This document shows, piece by piece, positions 37,206 through 51,500 of a DNA stretch of 64,000 bases; the stretch's first letter is position 1, and each line of letters begins with the position of its first letter. The notes beneath the pieces are model-generated. The model had not been told where the DNA came from. It saw only the letters and a program-made list of their open reading frames with translations, and searched no databases. The stretch is from assembly GCA_014526335.1 (NCBI GenBank), contig JACTAT010000006.1, positions 6,686,034 through 6,750,033 on the forward strand, written 5' to 3'. The stretch comes from Chrysaora quinquecirrha. Its lineage: Eukaryota; Cnidaria; Scyphozoa; Semaeostomeae; Pelagiidae. The translations under genes were made by a program, and so were the position numbers.

Positions 37206-37560
37206 GATGAAAACAAGAATCAACAATCTCCAGATTCAACTTCAAAATCTTATTCGCTCGGTCTTTCTTGTGCTCTTGTCTTGTCTGACGCAAGTTTTCT
37301 GTTCAGCAGCGTTTTGTTTCGATTAATTTGATATTCACTTCCTGTTCACTCAGCTAGGATCTGATTGGTTTATTCTTAATGCTTTGCAGTGATTGGCTCC
37401 CAGAAGTCACAGGTGCACACGAAACGGTAGCTGACAGGTGGTCAGTCAGGTGGTGCTTCTGGCGGGACGCAACTCGAGAAAAACACCCCTCAGGGAAATA
37501 ACAATCGCGTCTTTTCAGTACACCTATCTAAATTTAAGCATTCATTTTTGGCCCAATTGA
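37206..37560. promoter_or_regulatory. Upstream region of the NUPR1-like gene
   Basis: The interval contains GATTGGTT and GTGATTGGCTCC, inverted-CCAAT-like boxes, near 37363 and 37390, and a GC-richer stretch near 37440. This fits a minus-strand promoter, but it is an inference from motif and position only. Confidence 0.3.
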
Positions 37561-37704
37561 CATTTAAGCCTCCATGATTTCTTCACAAACACTGAAATAC
37601 AATAATGATTTTCATAATTGCGCAAATATGCAAAAAAAATTTCCGAACCACATACGCAGAGCGGCAAAGCATAGTGATGCTCTCTTGCGATTAACATTCG
37701 ATTT

Positions 37705-38546
37705 TGTCGATTTTGTGTCCGCGTGCAATCTTTTATGTCCGAAGGACATATTGAGGGGGTGTTTGTGGAACGCATGTATGGATACATGTATGGATACATG
37801 TATGGATACATGTATGGATACATGTATGTATGTATAGACGCTTTTTCCTGCCAAACGTGTAACAATAGAGAAGCCGCAAATATGAGGAAGTAAGCTTTGA
37901 AGTCGCCGTAATTGGTCATCATGAAAACCTATTTTTAGACAATGAGCAGCAATAACGAAATTTGTATACAAGTAGATGATTCATTGTGGTGGAGTATTTG
38001 GCAGAAGTTATCAAAGCTCTTATTTAGATAATTAGATTTTTTCGTCCAATGAGAAAATTCTCAAAGTCATTTGCATAATATTTACTGAGATGTGAGTCAG
38101 TGGTTGTCGAGAAGATTCTCGAACTTCCTTTTGCATAATTAGATATGTTAGTGAAATTCTGAGGAATATCAGAGTAACTTATTGATGAAATTTTGTAAAA
38201 TAATTTGTGGCTCAGTTGCCCTCCAAATATTTACTAATAATATTTTCGATTGGTTGTCTATCCAAATATTATTCGCATTAGAAAAGTGAGAGTAACACAG
38301 GGCTAATGTAAAATTTGGTTAGGGCGGCTGGCTACATGGGCAAAACAAGTTTGAGTCGCTATTATCATAATGGTTATGAATGATGATGATGATGATGTTG
38401 ATGATGATGATGATATTGATGATAAATATTGAAAATAACATAATGATGATTGTTGCGTTGGTCATGATGATGATGATGAAAATGATATTGATTATTATGA
38501 TGATGTTGATGATGATGATGATAATGATGATGATGATGATGATAAC

Positions 38547-38579
<33 letters not shown>

Positions 38580-38583
38580 AACA

Positions 38584-38623
<40 letters not shown>

Positions 38624-38860
38624 CAGTGATGATGATCATTACGATGATATCGATGAGAATGATGAGAATGACAATGATGATTGTTGCGTTGATGATGATT
38701 ATGATGGTGATGATGATCATGTTGATGATGATGATGATGGCGATGATGATGATGATGATGATGATGATAACGATTTCGATGATGATGATGACGATTATTA
38801 TGGTGATTATTGTCCTTCGGACATTGCGATAGCGTGGCTATGTTTTCAAATCTTGAGAGA
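37705..38860. mobile_element. Foldback element, copy 2
   Basis: The left arm (37705-38010) matches the arm of the element at 12375: TATGTCCGAAGGACAT, GTGTTTGTGGAACGCATGTA, CGCAAATATGAGGAAGTAA, TTTGAAGTCGCCGTAA. A long (ATG)n tract at 38371-38812 replaces the core. The right end TTCGGACATTGCGATAGC matches the reverse complement of the inner left arm of copy 1. Within the left arm, ATGTATGGATAC is tandemly repeated at 37778-37830. No transposase is present. Confidence 0.7.
38371..38812. repeat. ATG microsatellite
   Basis: The tract is (ATG)n with ATTG, AATG and CGATG interruptions. It is the core of the foldback element. It lies upstream of the first located PDXK exon, where the missing first exon might also lie. 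Confidence 0.95.
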
Positions 38861-39529
38861 GTCCTTGTGCTTTCATCCCGAGGCTAATTCTTGGAGTGAG
38901 GCAACGGAACACAGAATATACTAATATATATACGAATGCTGATCATCATCATCTGCCTGTTCCTCCTAATTATCCTTGTCCTCATTGTCATACTCATAGT
39001 TGGTCAAAATCGTCATGTTTTCAACTTCATTATCAACATCATCATTGTCATTAACAATTTCATCATCACCATCCGCATCATACTGATTCTGATTCTTATC
39101 CTAATCAGCATCCATCAGTGCCATCGATATAACCATAAGTTGGCATTATTGTTCTGGCTTCACCCAGTTCCAGTTTTGCACCCCAGCATAACAGCCTATT
39201 CATTCATAGTGGCAGGTGAAGCCGTGAAGGTGAAGGTGAAATGGTGTTTTAGCGCCAGTCGCTAGGATCTCAGTAGTAGGTTAACAAATCGAGACCTGGA
39301 CCCTGGCCGTGATGCTACCATGGCTGGGCTCGAACCCTGACCACACTGAGCTTCTGACACCATGAGTCAGCTGGATTACACCATGACACCACAGCACCTT
39401 CAGGTTCCCTGTGTTTATGTTTGAATAAGGAGTTTTGGCAAACCAGAAGGAATAGGTATAGAACCAGGAATGATAAGAAAAAATAAGAATCTCCCTTCTT
39501 GATTTGAACAGTTTTTCTATGTTTTTTAG

Positions 39530-42500
39530 GTTTTAGGCTTTGAAGTAGATGCCATTAATTCTGTACAATTTTCAAATCACACAGGTACATTTGTCTATTT
39601 CTTTTTTTTTCAAAGATTTGCATGAAATTTATGAGTTATCACTGCAAATTGACTATGAAACCAAGGGTGGTTTTTAGAAACACGTCAGCCCACTACTAAC
39701 TTGGCCCATCTACAGTTGAGCCAGTGTAATATGCGTTTTGGTATCCTTATGCAAAAGTGTCCTGGTAAACAAGCGCATAAAAAATTGGACTATGCAAAAG
39801 TGTCCTCCTATTCTTTTAAACAGGGTATGCAAACGCATTGAAAGTCTTTTCGTGCATGTGCGTAAAAAGACTTATACACCGATTCCCCCTTTATATGCCA
39901 TTGGTGCATAGGCATGGATGTGTTTTGCTGCGTGTACTGGTGAAATATTTTTTTAACGACAATTTTTTGTTTTAGGTTATGATCACATGAAAGGTCAAAT
40001 ATTGAATGCAAAGGAATTAGGTGAACTTTTTGAAGGATTGAAGGCAAATAATATTCATCATTATTCGCATCTCTTGACAGGTAAATTCATTTAATGTATT
40101 CATTTTATCATTGTAGTTATATAGCTATTAAGTTATTATAACCCAGACCCCTAATATACCCCATGTGCTCAATGAATGAGTTAGTCCTGTTTGTAGGCTC
40201 AAAAATGGTGTGTCTCTCTTCGTGTATCTTGAATTAAAGTAAGAATACAACAATCATTATCATTGTAGTATTTTGCTTTCAAGGATAGAAATTGTCACTT
40301 TTATCAAGAAAAATCTCGCTAAAGAAATTTTATTTGTGAGAATAGATGATTTTTCAAGGGGAATGCCGGTTTTATTGAGATGCAGAGTCAATAGAACCTA
40401 AGAAAAAACTTTATCACTAGAAAGAAAGCAGCAAATGCCGTCTAATGTTTTTCGGTACTGTAAGTAGTGGTTTCTGTTGTTGCTAATTGTTGCTGTTTGA
40501 AAAGAAAGGGAATTATTTACTGAGTCTTAAGGTGTGTGTTCTTTTGGATCGAAGCAAAAGTTCGAATCGACATTGCATCGTTCTTTTCATTGCACTTTTC
40601 CTGACCGACCGAAGCAAGTGAATTGCTTTTATAGTGCCGGTTTAGGTCATGTGACAATGTAGGACTGCATCAAGTAAGATTTTCGCGCCATAATGGTGGG
40701 AGAGGTTTAAAATTTGTGTCAAGATGTGTCAGTTGTGGGATTAGAATTTTGATACACTGCAAGGGTTAAGCTGAGGTGCGATAGATAAAGCCCCGTCTAC
40801 ACGAATAAGTTTTCAAAAAGTTGCGTTTTCTGTCCAATGAAAACTTATCAAAAATTTTGCGTCAACACGAGCGTTTTTAGAACGCTTCTGCTGTCCACAC
40901 TGAAACGATGATGTCATGTTTCCTAACTTTAAATTCTGAAATTCAGTACCAGTTAACCACCGAAAGTTCTTGTTGTTTCAAATTTTTTTCAATGAAGTTC
41001 AAATATTCAAATGGTATTTAGTTCGCGGACATGAATTTAACGGGAGTTTTATCAACATTTAATTTTCAATTCTCGCAAATTAATGTACCGCGTGATTTTA
41101 GTGTAATCATGTGTTAAAGGCTTCTAGGGGCCTGTTTATATGGGGAAAATCATCCCACCTTCCAGCCCTGTATTTGAGAGGTGAGAGATCTCACTCGTTG
41201 AGAGGTGGGACCAAAGTGAAATTTTCTCATATAAACGCTGGAAGGTGGGATGAAAGCTGGACGGTGGGATGAAATTGCTCATTATGCGCAAGCGCCTGAC
41301 ATAATTGTCTGAAAAAATTAAACATAAGCGGAAATATGAGACAAGTGGCTGGGAGGTGGGTTGGAATTCTACATGTAAACTCTTGAAAATTTCGTCCCAC
41401 TGCTCAGCTGACGGGCTGGAAGGTGGGATGATTTTGTCCATATAAACAGGCCCTAGACCTCACAAATGAAAACTTGCCTCGAAAACTGGAACTGCCAAAA
41501 TAGGAAACATTGATGAATGGAATTTATGTTTCACGGCATCATGGGTGTTTCACAATATTTATTCTAGTTTTGCCATTGTAATATGACAAAGCTGAAATAT
41601 AATTTGTCACATTGATGTTTGACAATCAATCAAAGATTCTGTGTGACAGTTTTGCTCGCGGAACGCAGTGAGGAGAAGCTATGAGATGGTTATGGGAAAA
41701 TTTATCTAGAAATTTTTCCACTATACACCAGGACCCATGCTACTTTGCGAGTGTTTTGCACACTGCATGTTTTCATTATTGCTATTGTCTAGAGAGATAA
41801 AGTAAGGAGAACTTGCAGTTGTGCACGAAATATAAAGTCCCGAAAAGGAAATAGGCCTTTAAGTTTTTGATTTTCATCAACAGGAAAGCATAGAAATGTT
41901 ATCTGGACCTCTAAATTCTGTTTTTTTAAATGGATGTTGCAGTTGCACAAGGTTGCCGTTTCTTTCTGTAAAGAGTGAAACTCTCTATCATCAACGACAA
42001 TGCGTTCGGATTTGTTCAGCTTCAAAATCAAGTTTATTCCAAAGGCACCAACTCTTTTCTCTCATTTCTCATAGAAACACAGCAGATACCAGCACATGAA
42101 GTACCCTAGTTGCTACGCGAGCTACACATAGGTTTACCTTCGATCTATAGTATGTGCCATTTATTCCAGAATCCCGAAAGCGTGCTTACAGCTTATTAAC
42201 AAATTTGATTGTTCTCAGCTGAGTGCAGCTGTGTTCAGCCCTTTTCATTGGTCATGTCTCGTGTCACAGAAGCAAATTAAAATGATATTTATCGTAAAGA
42301 CAGGGCACGCACGAAAATGTTTACAAGTTTGATTGTAGCTTTAGAGCAGAGGGTTCAGAATGGGTTTGACCCGAATTTTAGATAAAGCAGTCAACTGTCA
42401 TAGCGATTGATGCTTCCGGTTTGTGGTAATCATATTGAGTAGACTACATGACATACAATCAGTGATTTAGTAAGTCCTGTTTCTGGATATATGATTCATC

Positions 42501-45500
42501 GTCAGCATCGCATCGACAAGCTCAATTCTTTCCTTGACAGGTCGGTTTTTTCCCTCCCAACCCTACTTGCTATCGTTAGGCCCATTTACCTATTACACGA
42601 CGTCCTTTTGAATGTATCATTTTAAACTTATCTGCATTATCTTCCTGCCCTGCTAACCTCTGCCTCATATCTTCCCAAATCCCGTGGCTCTTTCTCCATG
42701 GTGACTGGTGCACTGACAGTTTTAAGCGGTGTGTTCTATTGGGATTTTGAAACTTTCTTAATGCTGGAAATAACAGCTTTTGGTAGACTTGTGAATCTTA
42801 GAGCCTATGAACAGAAACATTGAAAAAGGCAGAGTTGATGGTAGCAGAGCCAGCTAGCAGTAAGGGAATTCAGAGACAGAGTCTTTCATTTTCCTTGAGA
42901 TCTTGTAAATCATACGTTTTCGAAGCTGCAAAGTCGGTCAAAATGATAGGCTTCAACAATTCATCAACATCATTGAATCATAGCAAGGTACACCCATCTT
43001 TTGACATCTTCCTTCCATCTCCTCCTGTCTTCTGTTCTTCTACACATTTCACTAAGACTTTTCATAGACCATTCCTTCAAATCATCTATCCAGTTCCTTT
43101 TTGGTCTCCCCCATCTGCCTAGTTCCATTAACACTTCCCTGGATTGAAACCATTGTCATTCGACCAACTCGTATTTGGTGGCCAACAGTTGATAATTCAA
43201 TAATTTATCTATAATATTAGAATTTTTGTTTTTTTCTTTAATTTTAATATTTCTTGTCTGAAACAGGATATTGTTGTTCGGATTCATTTTTAAGAGAAAT
43301 CTTAAATGTTGTAAAGGAGCTAAAAAAGAAGAATCCAAACCTAGTATTTGGTAAGTCATTCCTTCATATTAATCCTTAATTTATACATGTTATTTCAGTT
43401 ATTTCTACATTTAACTACCGTAAGGTATTAAAGACACTGTTTTTTATTTGTTATACCGTATAGTATCTTTTAATTCATGGAATATTCTTTTGCAGTTTGT
43501 GATCCAGTGCTTGGAGACAATGGTAAATTTGTGAGTAACTGACTACTTAATACGTTGAAATAAATCTAAATACGTTGAAATCTTTTTCCTTCTTTAGATT
43601 TGAATAAACATATTTTGACTGAATAACCTTGTGACCATATTTAAACGTTAGCAAGACAAGAGTTCAGAAAATTTGAAATTCGTCAGAAAGAAACTTTGTC
43701 AAAAATCCAATTTCTCGATATTGTTCTGAAAAATTTGATGAAGAAGTAAAAGAAAATGGAAATGGAACTAGAAATAGAAATAGAAGTGAAAATAATAGAT
43801 ATTCGAACCTTAGTCATTAAAATAATGCAGAGCGTGTTGACAGAAAAGTTTGTTCAGAGCCATGAAGTGTAAAACTTCAGTGTGTACACTGGATCCCTGG
43901 TTTCAACTCAGCAAAAACCTTGCGGCATTATACAAGCATCATCATCATTTCACTTAAACGCTTTTTTAACATTTCCTTGTTTTTAGTATGTTCCCGAATC
44001 ATTATTACAAATATTCAAAGATGAAATAATTCCTCTAGCTGATCTTATAACTCCCAATCAATTTGAGGCGGAGTAAGTCTTACTTTATTTATCATTAACT
44101 ATTTGTATCATTATTTAAACTCATTTAAACTAACTTACTTAAACATCTGATTTGAAAATTTACTACATTTGTTTTGAAGCATTTATAACTGCTTTATAAC
44201 TGTTTCGAACCATCTCTTTTTCCATTGTTCTAAACCAACTTTCTGTTTTTCTTTGTGATTGTTCGTACCAATGTCAGCCCTCGTGACAGCTTTCCAAATT
44301 GGCAAGTACCGTTTTTGGCAACCATGCACCACTCCAATGAAAATTTTTACTCTACGAAGTCGCACAGGCCCCGTTAACACGAGATCGGATCCAAATTCAT
44401 TTTCATCTGATCCCATATTTTGAGGTGTGTTTACATGGAATCGGATCCAAAACGGATACGCTGAATTTGTTTGTGTTTATTCATTACAAAATTGTAATCA
44501 AAGAATATGGCGCCTACAATTCCAAAAAACAGATATTTAATCGAAAAAGAAAAGTAACAGGCCTTGCTGTTGAAAACTGTAATCGATTTAAAATCAGAAA
44601 ATATTCCACACAGTTTTGGTAGGCTAATATTCACAATTCATCTGTAAATTCAGCGTGATTTTATGATGTAACATCATATTTTCTTATTCTGACAAGTGAT
44701 TGATTTGAATTGGAGGCCGCGAACACCAAAAAGAGCACAGAAATATGTCCTTCCAACAGCAAAGGAAAAATAAACCGAGTGCAGTCTGCCATGTTGGAAT
44801 CTCCTTGAATAAATGCCTTATCAGCCTCGAATCCTATCCGTACCCGTTTGGATCCGATTTAAACCGTTCACACGAGAATTTTTGGGATCGGATCCAAACG
44901 GGTACGAATAGCAGATCCAAATGGGATCGGATCCACCAGGTCCCGTGTAAACGCAAGGCCTATCCGTACCACTTTGGGTGCGCATCCATTTGGATTCGCT
45001 CTCGTGTAAACAGGGCCTTAGAATCATTGCCAATCAAGTAACCCATGAGCTAAACATTATATACAAGCTTTAGAACATTAAACATCGTTTAATTTCAATA
45101 AATTTGCTGTTCTCCTTTATAAGGCTTTTATCAGGGATGAAAATCACTACAGAAATGGATGCATTGGAGGTTTGTGAATCCCTTTTGTTAATTTCTAATG
45201 CAACTTTTTCAGCTTGAGGTGTTCCGCATGTAAAGCCTTGGACAAATGATCCGAACATTCCACTGAGCATCTTCCAAATTGATTCATTTGGCCACCTTGT
45301 CCATTCACTGAACATTGTTTGATGGGAGTAAAAAATGTTTGATGAACAAAATTTGTTCAGTGGTTAAAAACAGTTCAGAAAATAATCAGTGAAATGTTCA
45401 GTTCATTTGGCCACTCTACACTGAACATTGTGTAAAATGTACAGTTGCATGACCATTGTAATGTTCAGTTCATCTGCCCAGGGCCTTAGAGCGGTTCTCA

Positions 45501-48500
45501 AAAAGGGAATATATATTATCTTGCCAGTTAGCGAACACGCTGTAAAAATAGTGCTTTGAGAGCAGCTGAATTTCGTTTCTAGATGGTGAGATAGAATTTT
45601 TAATCCAAAACACCAAAAACTCTTCATGTATTTTGCAATATTACTTAAGATCTGAGACTATGATATAGAGCAATGGATTAATATTGAATATTTCTAGTGG
45701 TCTTGTTGTTTTCCATTACACACTTTTTATAAGAATAAAGTCTGTTAGTATATTGAGGCTCAAAATCGCTGAAATTTAAGAATTATTTAAGAATTATGCC
45801 AGCCTCCAACTTCATCAAGACAATTTTTTGTTTCTCTGCATTTTTCACAAGACACAAAATGTGATTGTCGCACTGTATATTTTTAACAATAGACATTGGA
45901 CTAAATTGGCATAATGAGATTGGCGGAGTTGAAATAGTGCTTCTAACTGTAGCTTAGGTTTTTTTATGAAAAGCTGTTAGGTGACAAACATTTGGCTTAT
46001 TTGTCTTGATCTTCAGGCCGCTTGGTAACATTGTAAATTAATGATAATTTAAGAATATTTTTAATCGGAAAATCGAAAAATCTTAAGAATAATTAAGGCT
46101 CAGCAAAAATAAGGTATTCTTTTTAAAAATATTGTGTACCCGGCAACATTCCATTTCTACATTTCTTTTGAAATATTAACCAATGGTCGAACTCTTAACT
46201 TGGACTAACGGTGGTCGCTACAGAAGGTTTTTTACATTCTCAGTGATAATTTGGCAGCCCAATTGATTTTGAGACGTACTCGCCTTACTTTACGTGATCA
46301 TCCGAGTGACGTGTGAATTAGTGCACGTGAACAGTATTGGATATGTAATGTTAAGAGTAAAAGAGAGCAGGCATTGTTTTTCTTGAGGCGATATGCGTGT
46401 TTTGTGTTCGAAGAATTTCGAACACATTTGTGTTCGAAGAATTTCGAACACATTGGTGAAGAATTTCGGGTGTGGCGTGTCACTAACTAACTAACTAACT
46501 AACCAACGCTTGAACAATGGAAAACGTGTAACAATAGGGCCATTGTCAAGAATGCCATTAGGGCCATTGTCTCGGCCATTGATGCGCAATTTGCAGTTGG
46601 TTTTTCACAATGCACTTTTGTCAATCTGGGGTCATGTGCTTCGATGACTCATATTTGTTTACCCAAAATTCGATGGCAAATTGCCACATTGGTTCAATTA
46701 ATGACATTTCAAACATTCTCATCGTCGATAATAGAGTCTGGGCAAGAGCGGCAATTTTAAAACAGTTTTCAAAGCAAATCGTCATCATTATCTTCATCGT
46801 CATCATCATAATCTTCATCATCATCATCATCATCATCATAATGATTACCATCACCATCATTGACGGTGTGGCTGCGGCAAAATCTAAAGGAACGACACCA
46901 GCACCACAATCGCCCCTACAACCATCATCATGACCACCCCCATGACCACCACCACAACCACTCCTACAACCATCACCACGACCAGCCCCATGGCCACCAC
47001 CACAACCACCCTACAACCATCACCACGATCAGGCCTATCACAACCACCACATAATCATGACCATCTCTATCACTACCAAGACTAGCACCACCAATAGGGC
47101 CAGGACTAACATCACCAACATTATCCACATAATCATTATCGTCCTTGTGCACAGCGACAAACCTCGTTCATCATTTCATCGAAATAGCCACCATTAACCA
47201 GAGTCGTTCTTCGAACATGCCCATAGGGCCCCTATGTTTGTCTTTATTTGTGACAGGAGTGGGGACCGAAGAGAAAAAATTTTACCCTACCAATGTTTTG
47301 TCTAGAATTTTCTTTACCCCCAGTACTTCACTGAAAGGCAGAATAAATAACCCTACTCTCGTAACTATTTTGGTTAAAAGGTGCAATAATTCCTTCAAAA
47401 CTAGAAGCGTGAACATTTTGCCTAGCGTTCTTTTTGATGTAAATGGCTTAAATGAATCTGGTTTTCCGATAGAATATTCCTTTTATGTTCAAGATATTTT
47501 GGTTGACCCACCCAATGCAACTAATATTTTTCAGTAACCCACCATTTTCTTTCCAGCCCCCACCAGGCTATAAATAATGACCAGTTCCTTAGCTTGAAAA
47601 GTATATTCAACATCATCTAATTACCACACGTAAAAGGGATGAATTCTTTGAACCTTTAGCAAGTATTTTAAAGTAAATTTTTTTGCTTATAGGCAATGGA
47701 TAGACTGCATGATGCTGGTACAAAAACTATTGTAATCACAAGTTCAGAAATAGGAAATGATGACAAATTAGTTTTATTGGCAAGCAAAAAGTCAGGTGTG
47801 TACCTATGTTTTTTGCATTGAAAAAATAGCCTAAAAACCCTATTAGCATCCTCCTGTTACGTTTCTGGTTACTTCGGGACACCCCATATATTGCTCAGAC
47901 AACTCTTAAAATCATTCATATTGAACATGTATCAAGCAATAACCAATAGACCATCCTGAACTGATTGTGCTATGCTGTTAAACGAGACCGTTTGAGAGCA
48001 AACAAGAGCTTGCATTAGAAGCAGCTTATTATTATTTCTTACCATCAGCCTACAGTCAGGTCAGACGGCACTAGATGGAAAAAGAAAACTCATAAACCTT
48101 ATTACCTAAAAGGCCTGATTTTAATATCTATAACTCAATTATTGCAATAGAACCAATTTACCACTTAATAATTTTTTATTGCATTTTTAAATACTGCAAC
48201 ATGTCCTTGGTCACCAAAGAGGACTTCCTCGAGTTGTCGAGTGGACACCGGGGTACTTCCATTGTTCCGTATACTAGACGTGCCGCCCAAATGGGTAACT
48301 TTTTCAGCGACAATGTCCCTACATATGGGTTGGTTTTTCGTAAAGAGTCTCTACACATGGGTGGTAATAAAAACTTTGGACATGCATTGCTTTGAAAAGC
48401 CTGATAAATTTTTTTTATTAAGAGTCAATTTCATGGTGCAAATCGGGTAAACGCGTTTCTCTTTCAGCGCAAATGCCTTTTCGCCGCATGTAGTTGTGTT

Positions 48501-51500
48501 TAAATTGGTTTCAAATATTTGAGATATTGGTACAAACGGGTATAAAATTTCGTAATTTTTCTATAAATGGGTACCACGACTAACAAAATTTATCGGTAGA
48601 CATGGGTGGGTTTGAAAAAACTGGGCGGCAATTCTAGTCTTTTCAACAATGAAGTACCCCCCGGGCGCTTGCTCGGGCTGGCAAAAACTTAAGGAATTTC
48701 TAATACTGGACCGGAGATTACTAAGGAATCTGACTTTTTCTTTAACTTAGCATTTCGATTAAAAAAATGAAGTTTTGAATGAACAGAGCAAGCAATACTT
48801 ATCGCCAATGGTTTTCAATCAGTATTCATTTCTACTCGTCTTCTGAAACCTTTATGACCTATATTTCCTTGATCATTGGTTGTTTTTAAGAATCACAAAG
48901 TAAGAAGTTAAGGAATTGCTAAGGAATATTGAGTACTCAATTTTCACCATCAGTTAAGGAATTTTCAGTACTGACCCTGAGCCAAACTTCCTTATAAAAA
49001 AATGCGTGTACTTTGATAGGAGACAGACGGTGAACTAATGAAATTCATTTTCTTTCTTATTCTATCAGATCAGACTACTGAACGCGTCAGGCTTACTATG
49101 CCAAAATTAGATGCAAGATTCACGGGAACTGGTGACTTGTTTTCAAGTATGTTACTAGCATGGATGTCAAAGTATCCTGACAGCCTTAAGGTATTGTTAA
49201 TTTGACGTTATCAGCCTTTCTGTATGCTACGCAAGTGGAGTTTTGAGTGTTAGCTCTTAAAAACAGGAGGCCCGAAATATACATAATATCTCAGGCCTTA
49301 ACAGCTATAATAGACTACCCAAGTTTGACGTCATCAATAATCTATTTTTAGAATTTCAAAATTTGCTCGTCATTTTATGAAAGAGCGTCAAAAATAATGC
49401 TTCTTCGTACAAAAATCAGTTCAATATGTCAAACATTGACTGAGATGTTGGCCATCCAAATAAATACATTTCAATAGGAAATCACTGTATTTTTGCTTCT
49501 GTTCATAAAGTTTTGAACAAGGCGCAAAATACAGTGATTTCGTATTGAAATGTATTTCTTCAGATGGCCAATGTTTGATATATTTGACTGATTTTGCACA
49601 TTTAGGCATTATTTTTGATCCTCTTTCAGAAACTGAAGAGCAAGTCTCGAAATACTAAAAATTTTTGTGACGTCATTACTTGGGTACTGTATATGTATAT
49701 CTTAGGTCTTAACAGCTAACGTATATTTATGTGTCCCTAAAGTAAATTTTGGCCCCGATTACACTATGCCGGTATGATATCGTGGCGTTTTGATTTTCGT
49801 GCCGTCAAAAGGATGGGCCCAACAGCTATACTGAGCGCTGCGCCATGGTTTTCATTACAATCATTACAGTTGCACTGAGACGCCATGGCAGATTTGCTTT
49901 GCATTTGTTTTGTGAAACAATAGAAGAACAAGGTTTTGGAGCGTCATATATCGGATTGGCTGATTTTCAAGACGATTTGCGAAGCTTCTTATACCGGATT
50001 GAGTTGTCGTAGTGTAAATGAAAGCCCAATCTGATACAAAATTCAAGGCGCGACCAGGCGTGCCGGCATAGTGTAACTGGGGCCTTTGCTGAGGTTTCTC
50101 GCAATCCTTAACAGTTAAGTCTTTGTGCTGTGTTTTTTAGTCTTAGTTTTAGAAAGCTCGTTAGGAAAACCCATATTTGTGTAAATCAACAGTCACCATC
50201 TCACAAGAAACTTCAAGCACTCTCATTGATGTTGCATACAACACTGCAAGCTTATGTGCCTAACTATGTAACTACCTAACCAAATAGAGTACGTCACTAA
50301 AAAACTACCTTACTAACTGACTAACTGACTCACTAACTGACTTACTCAATAACTAGATAACTAGTTGACTTACCAACTAGCTATTTTACTAATTAACTGA
50401 TTTACCAACTAACCCATAAACTATCTAAGTAACCAACTAAGTAACTTATTCATTAGCTAACAAGCTAACTGAGTAAGTGACTAAATAACTAATTAACTAT
50501 CTGACTAACTAACAAATTAACTCATCAACAAACACAGACCAATTAACTATGTAGGTAATCAACTAACTATAGCTAGCTAGCAAACTGACTAATTAACTAA
50601 CTCACTGAATAACTAACTAACTTTCTAACTAATTTACTTACTAACTAACTGACCTTGTGACTAACTAACAAACTATTAACTAACAAGCTAAGTAATTAGC
50701 TAATTGACTAACTAACTGGCAAAAGAATTTACTGAATAATTACCTAATTAACTAATTGATTGTCAAACTGACTTACTAACTACTGACTAGAAAACTAACT
50801 AACTAACCAACTAACTAACTGATTAACTGACTAGAAAACCAACAAACTTATTAACTAACTAACTAACTGACTGACTGACTAACCAACTATTTGACTTATA
50901 ACTAATCATCTAGCTAATTGACTAAAAACTAACTAACTAACTAACTGACTGACTGACTAAATAACTAGCTGACTTACTAACTAATAAACTAAGCTACTTA
51001 ACTTATTAACCCGCATAATAACTAACCAACTAACTTATTTACTTTCTAACCAGCTAACTTAAGCACAATGTTACCAACAAACTAACTATGTAACAAACCC
51101 AACTAAGGTAACAATGATGCTTTCTATGACAGAATATTTTCAAAACTGATAAATGAAAACTTATAGCACTTTGCCTGTTTTAAAACAACAAATTTTGGAA
51201 AAAGTAGATTAATATTTCATTTGAATATTTCACCGGTCCCGACCTCTCTGACTCTGAGCTCCTGACTCGGTGAGCTAGCTGGATTCGACCTCGGCACAAC
51301 AGCACCTCCAGACTTGTTTAATCATAATTGTGTGATTCATACCATCTATCGTTGAGGGTAGACTTATAACATGAGCCGTAGTTATCGCTGTTGAGTCTAT
51401 GCTGGACTCTCAAACTACAAAGAATAAAAAATATTATTATAGATTAGAAAGCCGAAAAACTTTTTTAATTTTAAGGGTTTTTTATATCTTTTTATTAACT

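Noticed and set aside
38318..38345. GGCTACATGGGCAAAACA as the missing PDXK exon 1 (GYVGNK-like)
   Set aside because: The preceding codons do not resemble SIQSHV, the match is only about four residues, and no donor in phase 0 follows.
38319..38832. Long poly-Ile and poly-Met ORFs
   Set aside because: They are translations of the ATG microsatellite.
48201..48395. Plus-strand 64-aa ORF in a PDXK intron
   Set aside because: There is no similarity that I recognise, and it overlaps another frame of equal quality. The region looks like a dispersed repeat with ATGGGT motifs.
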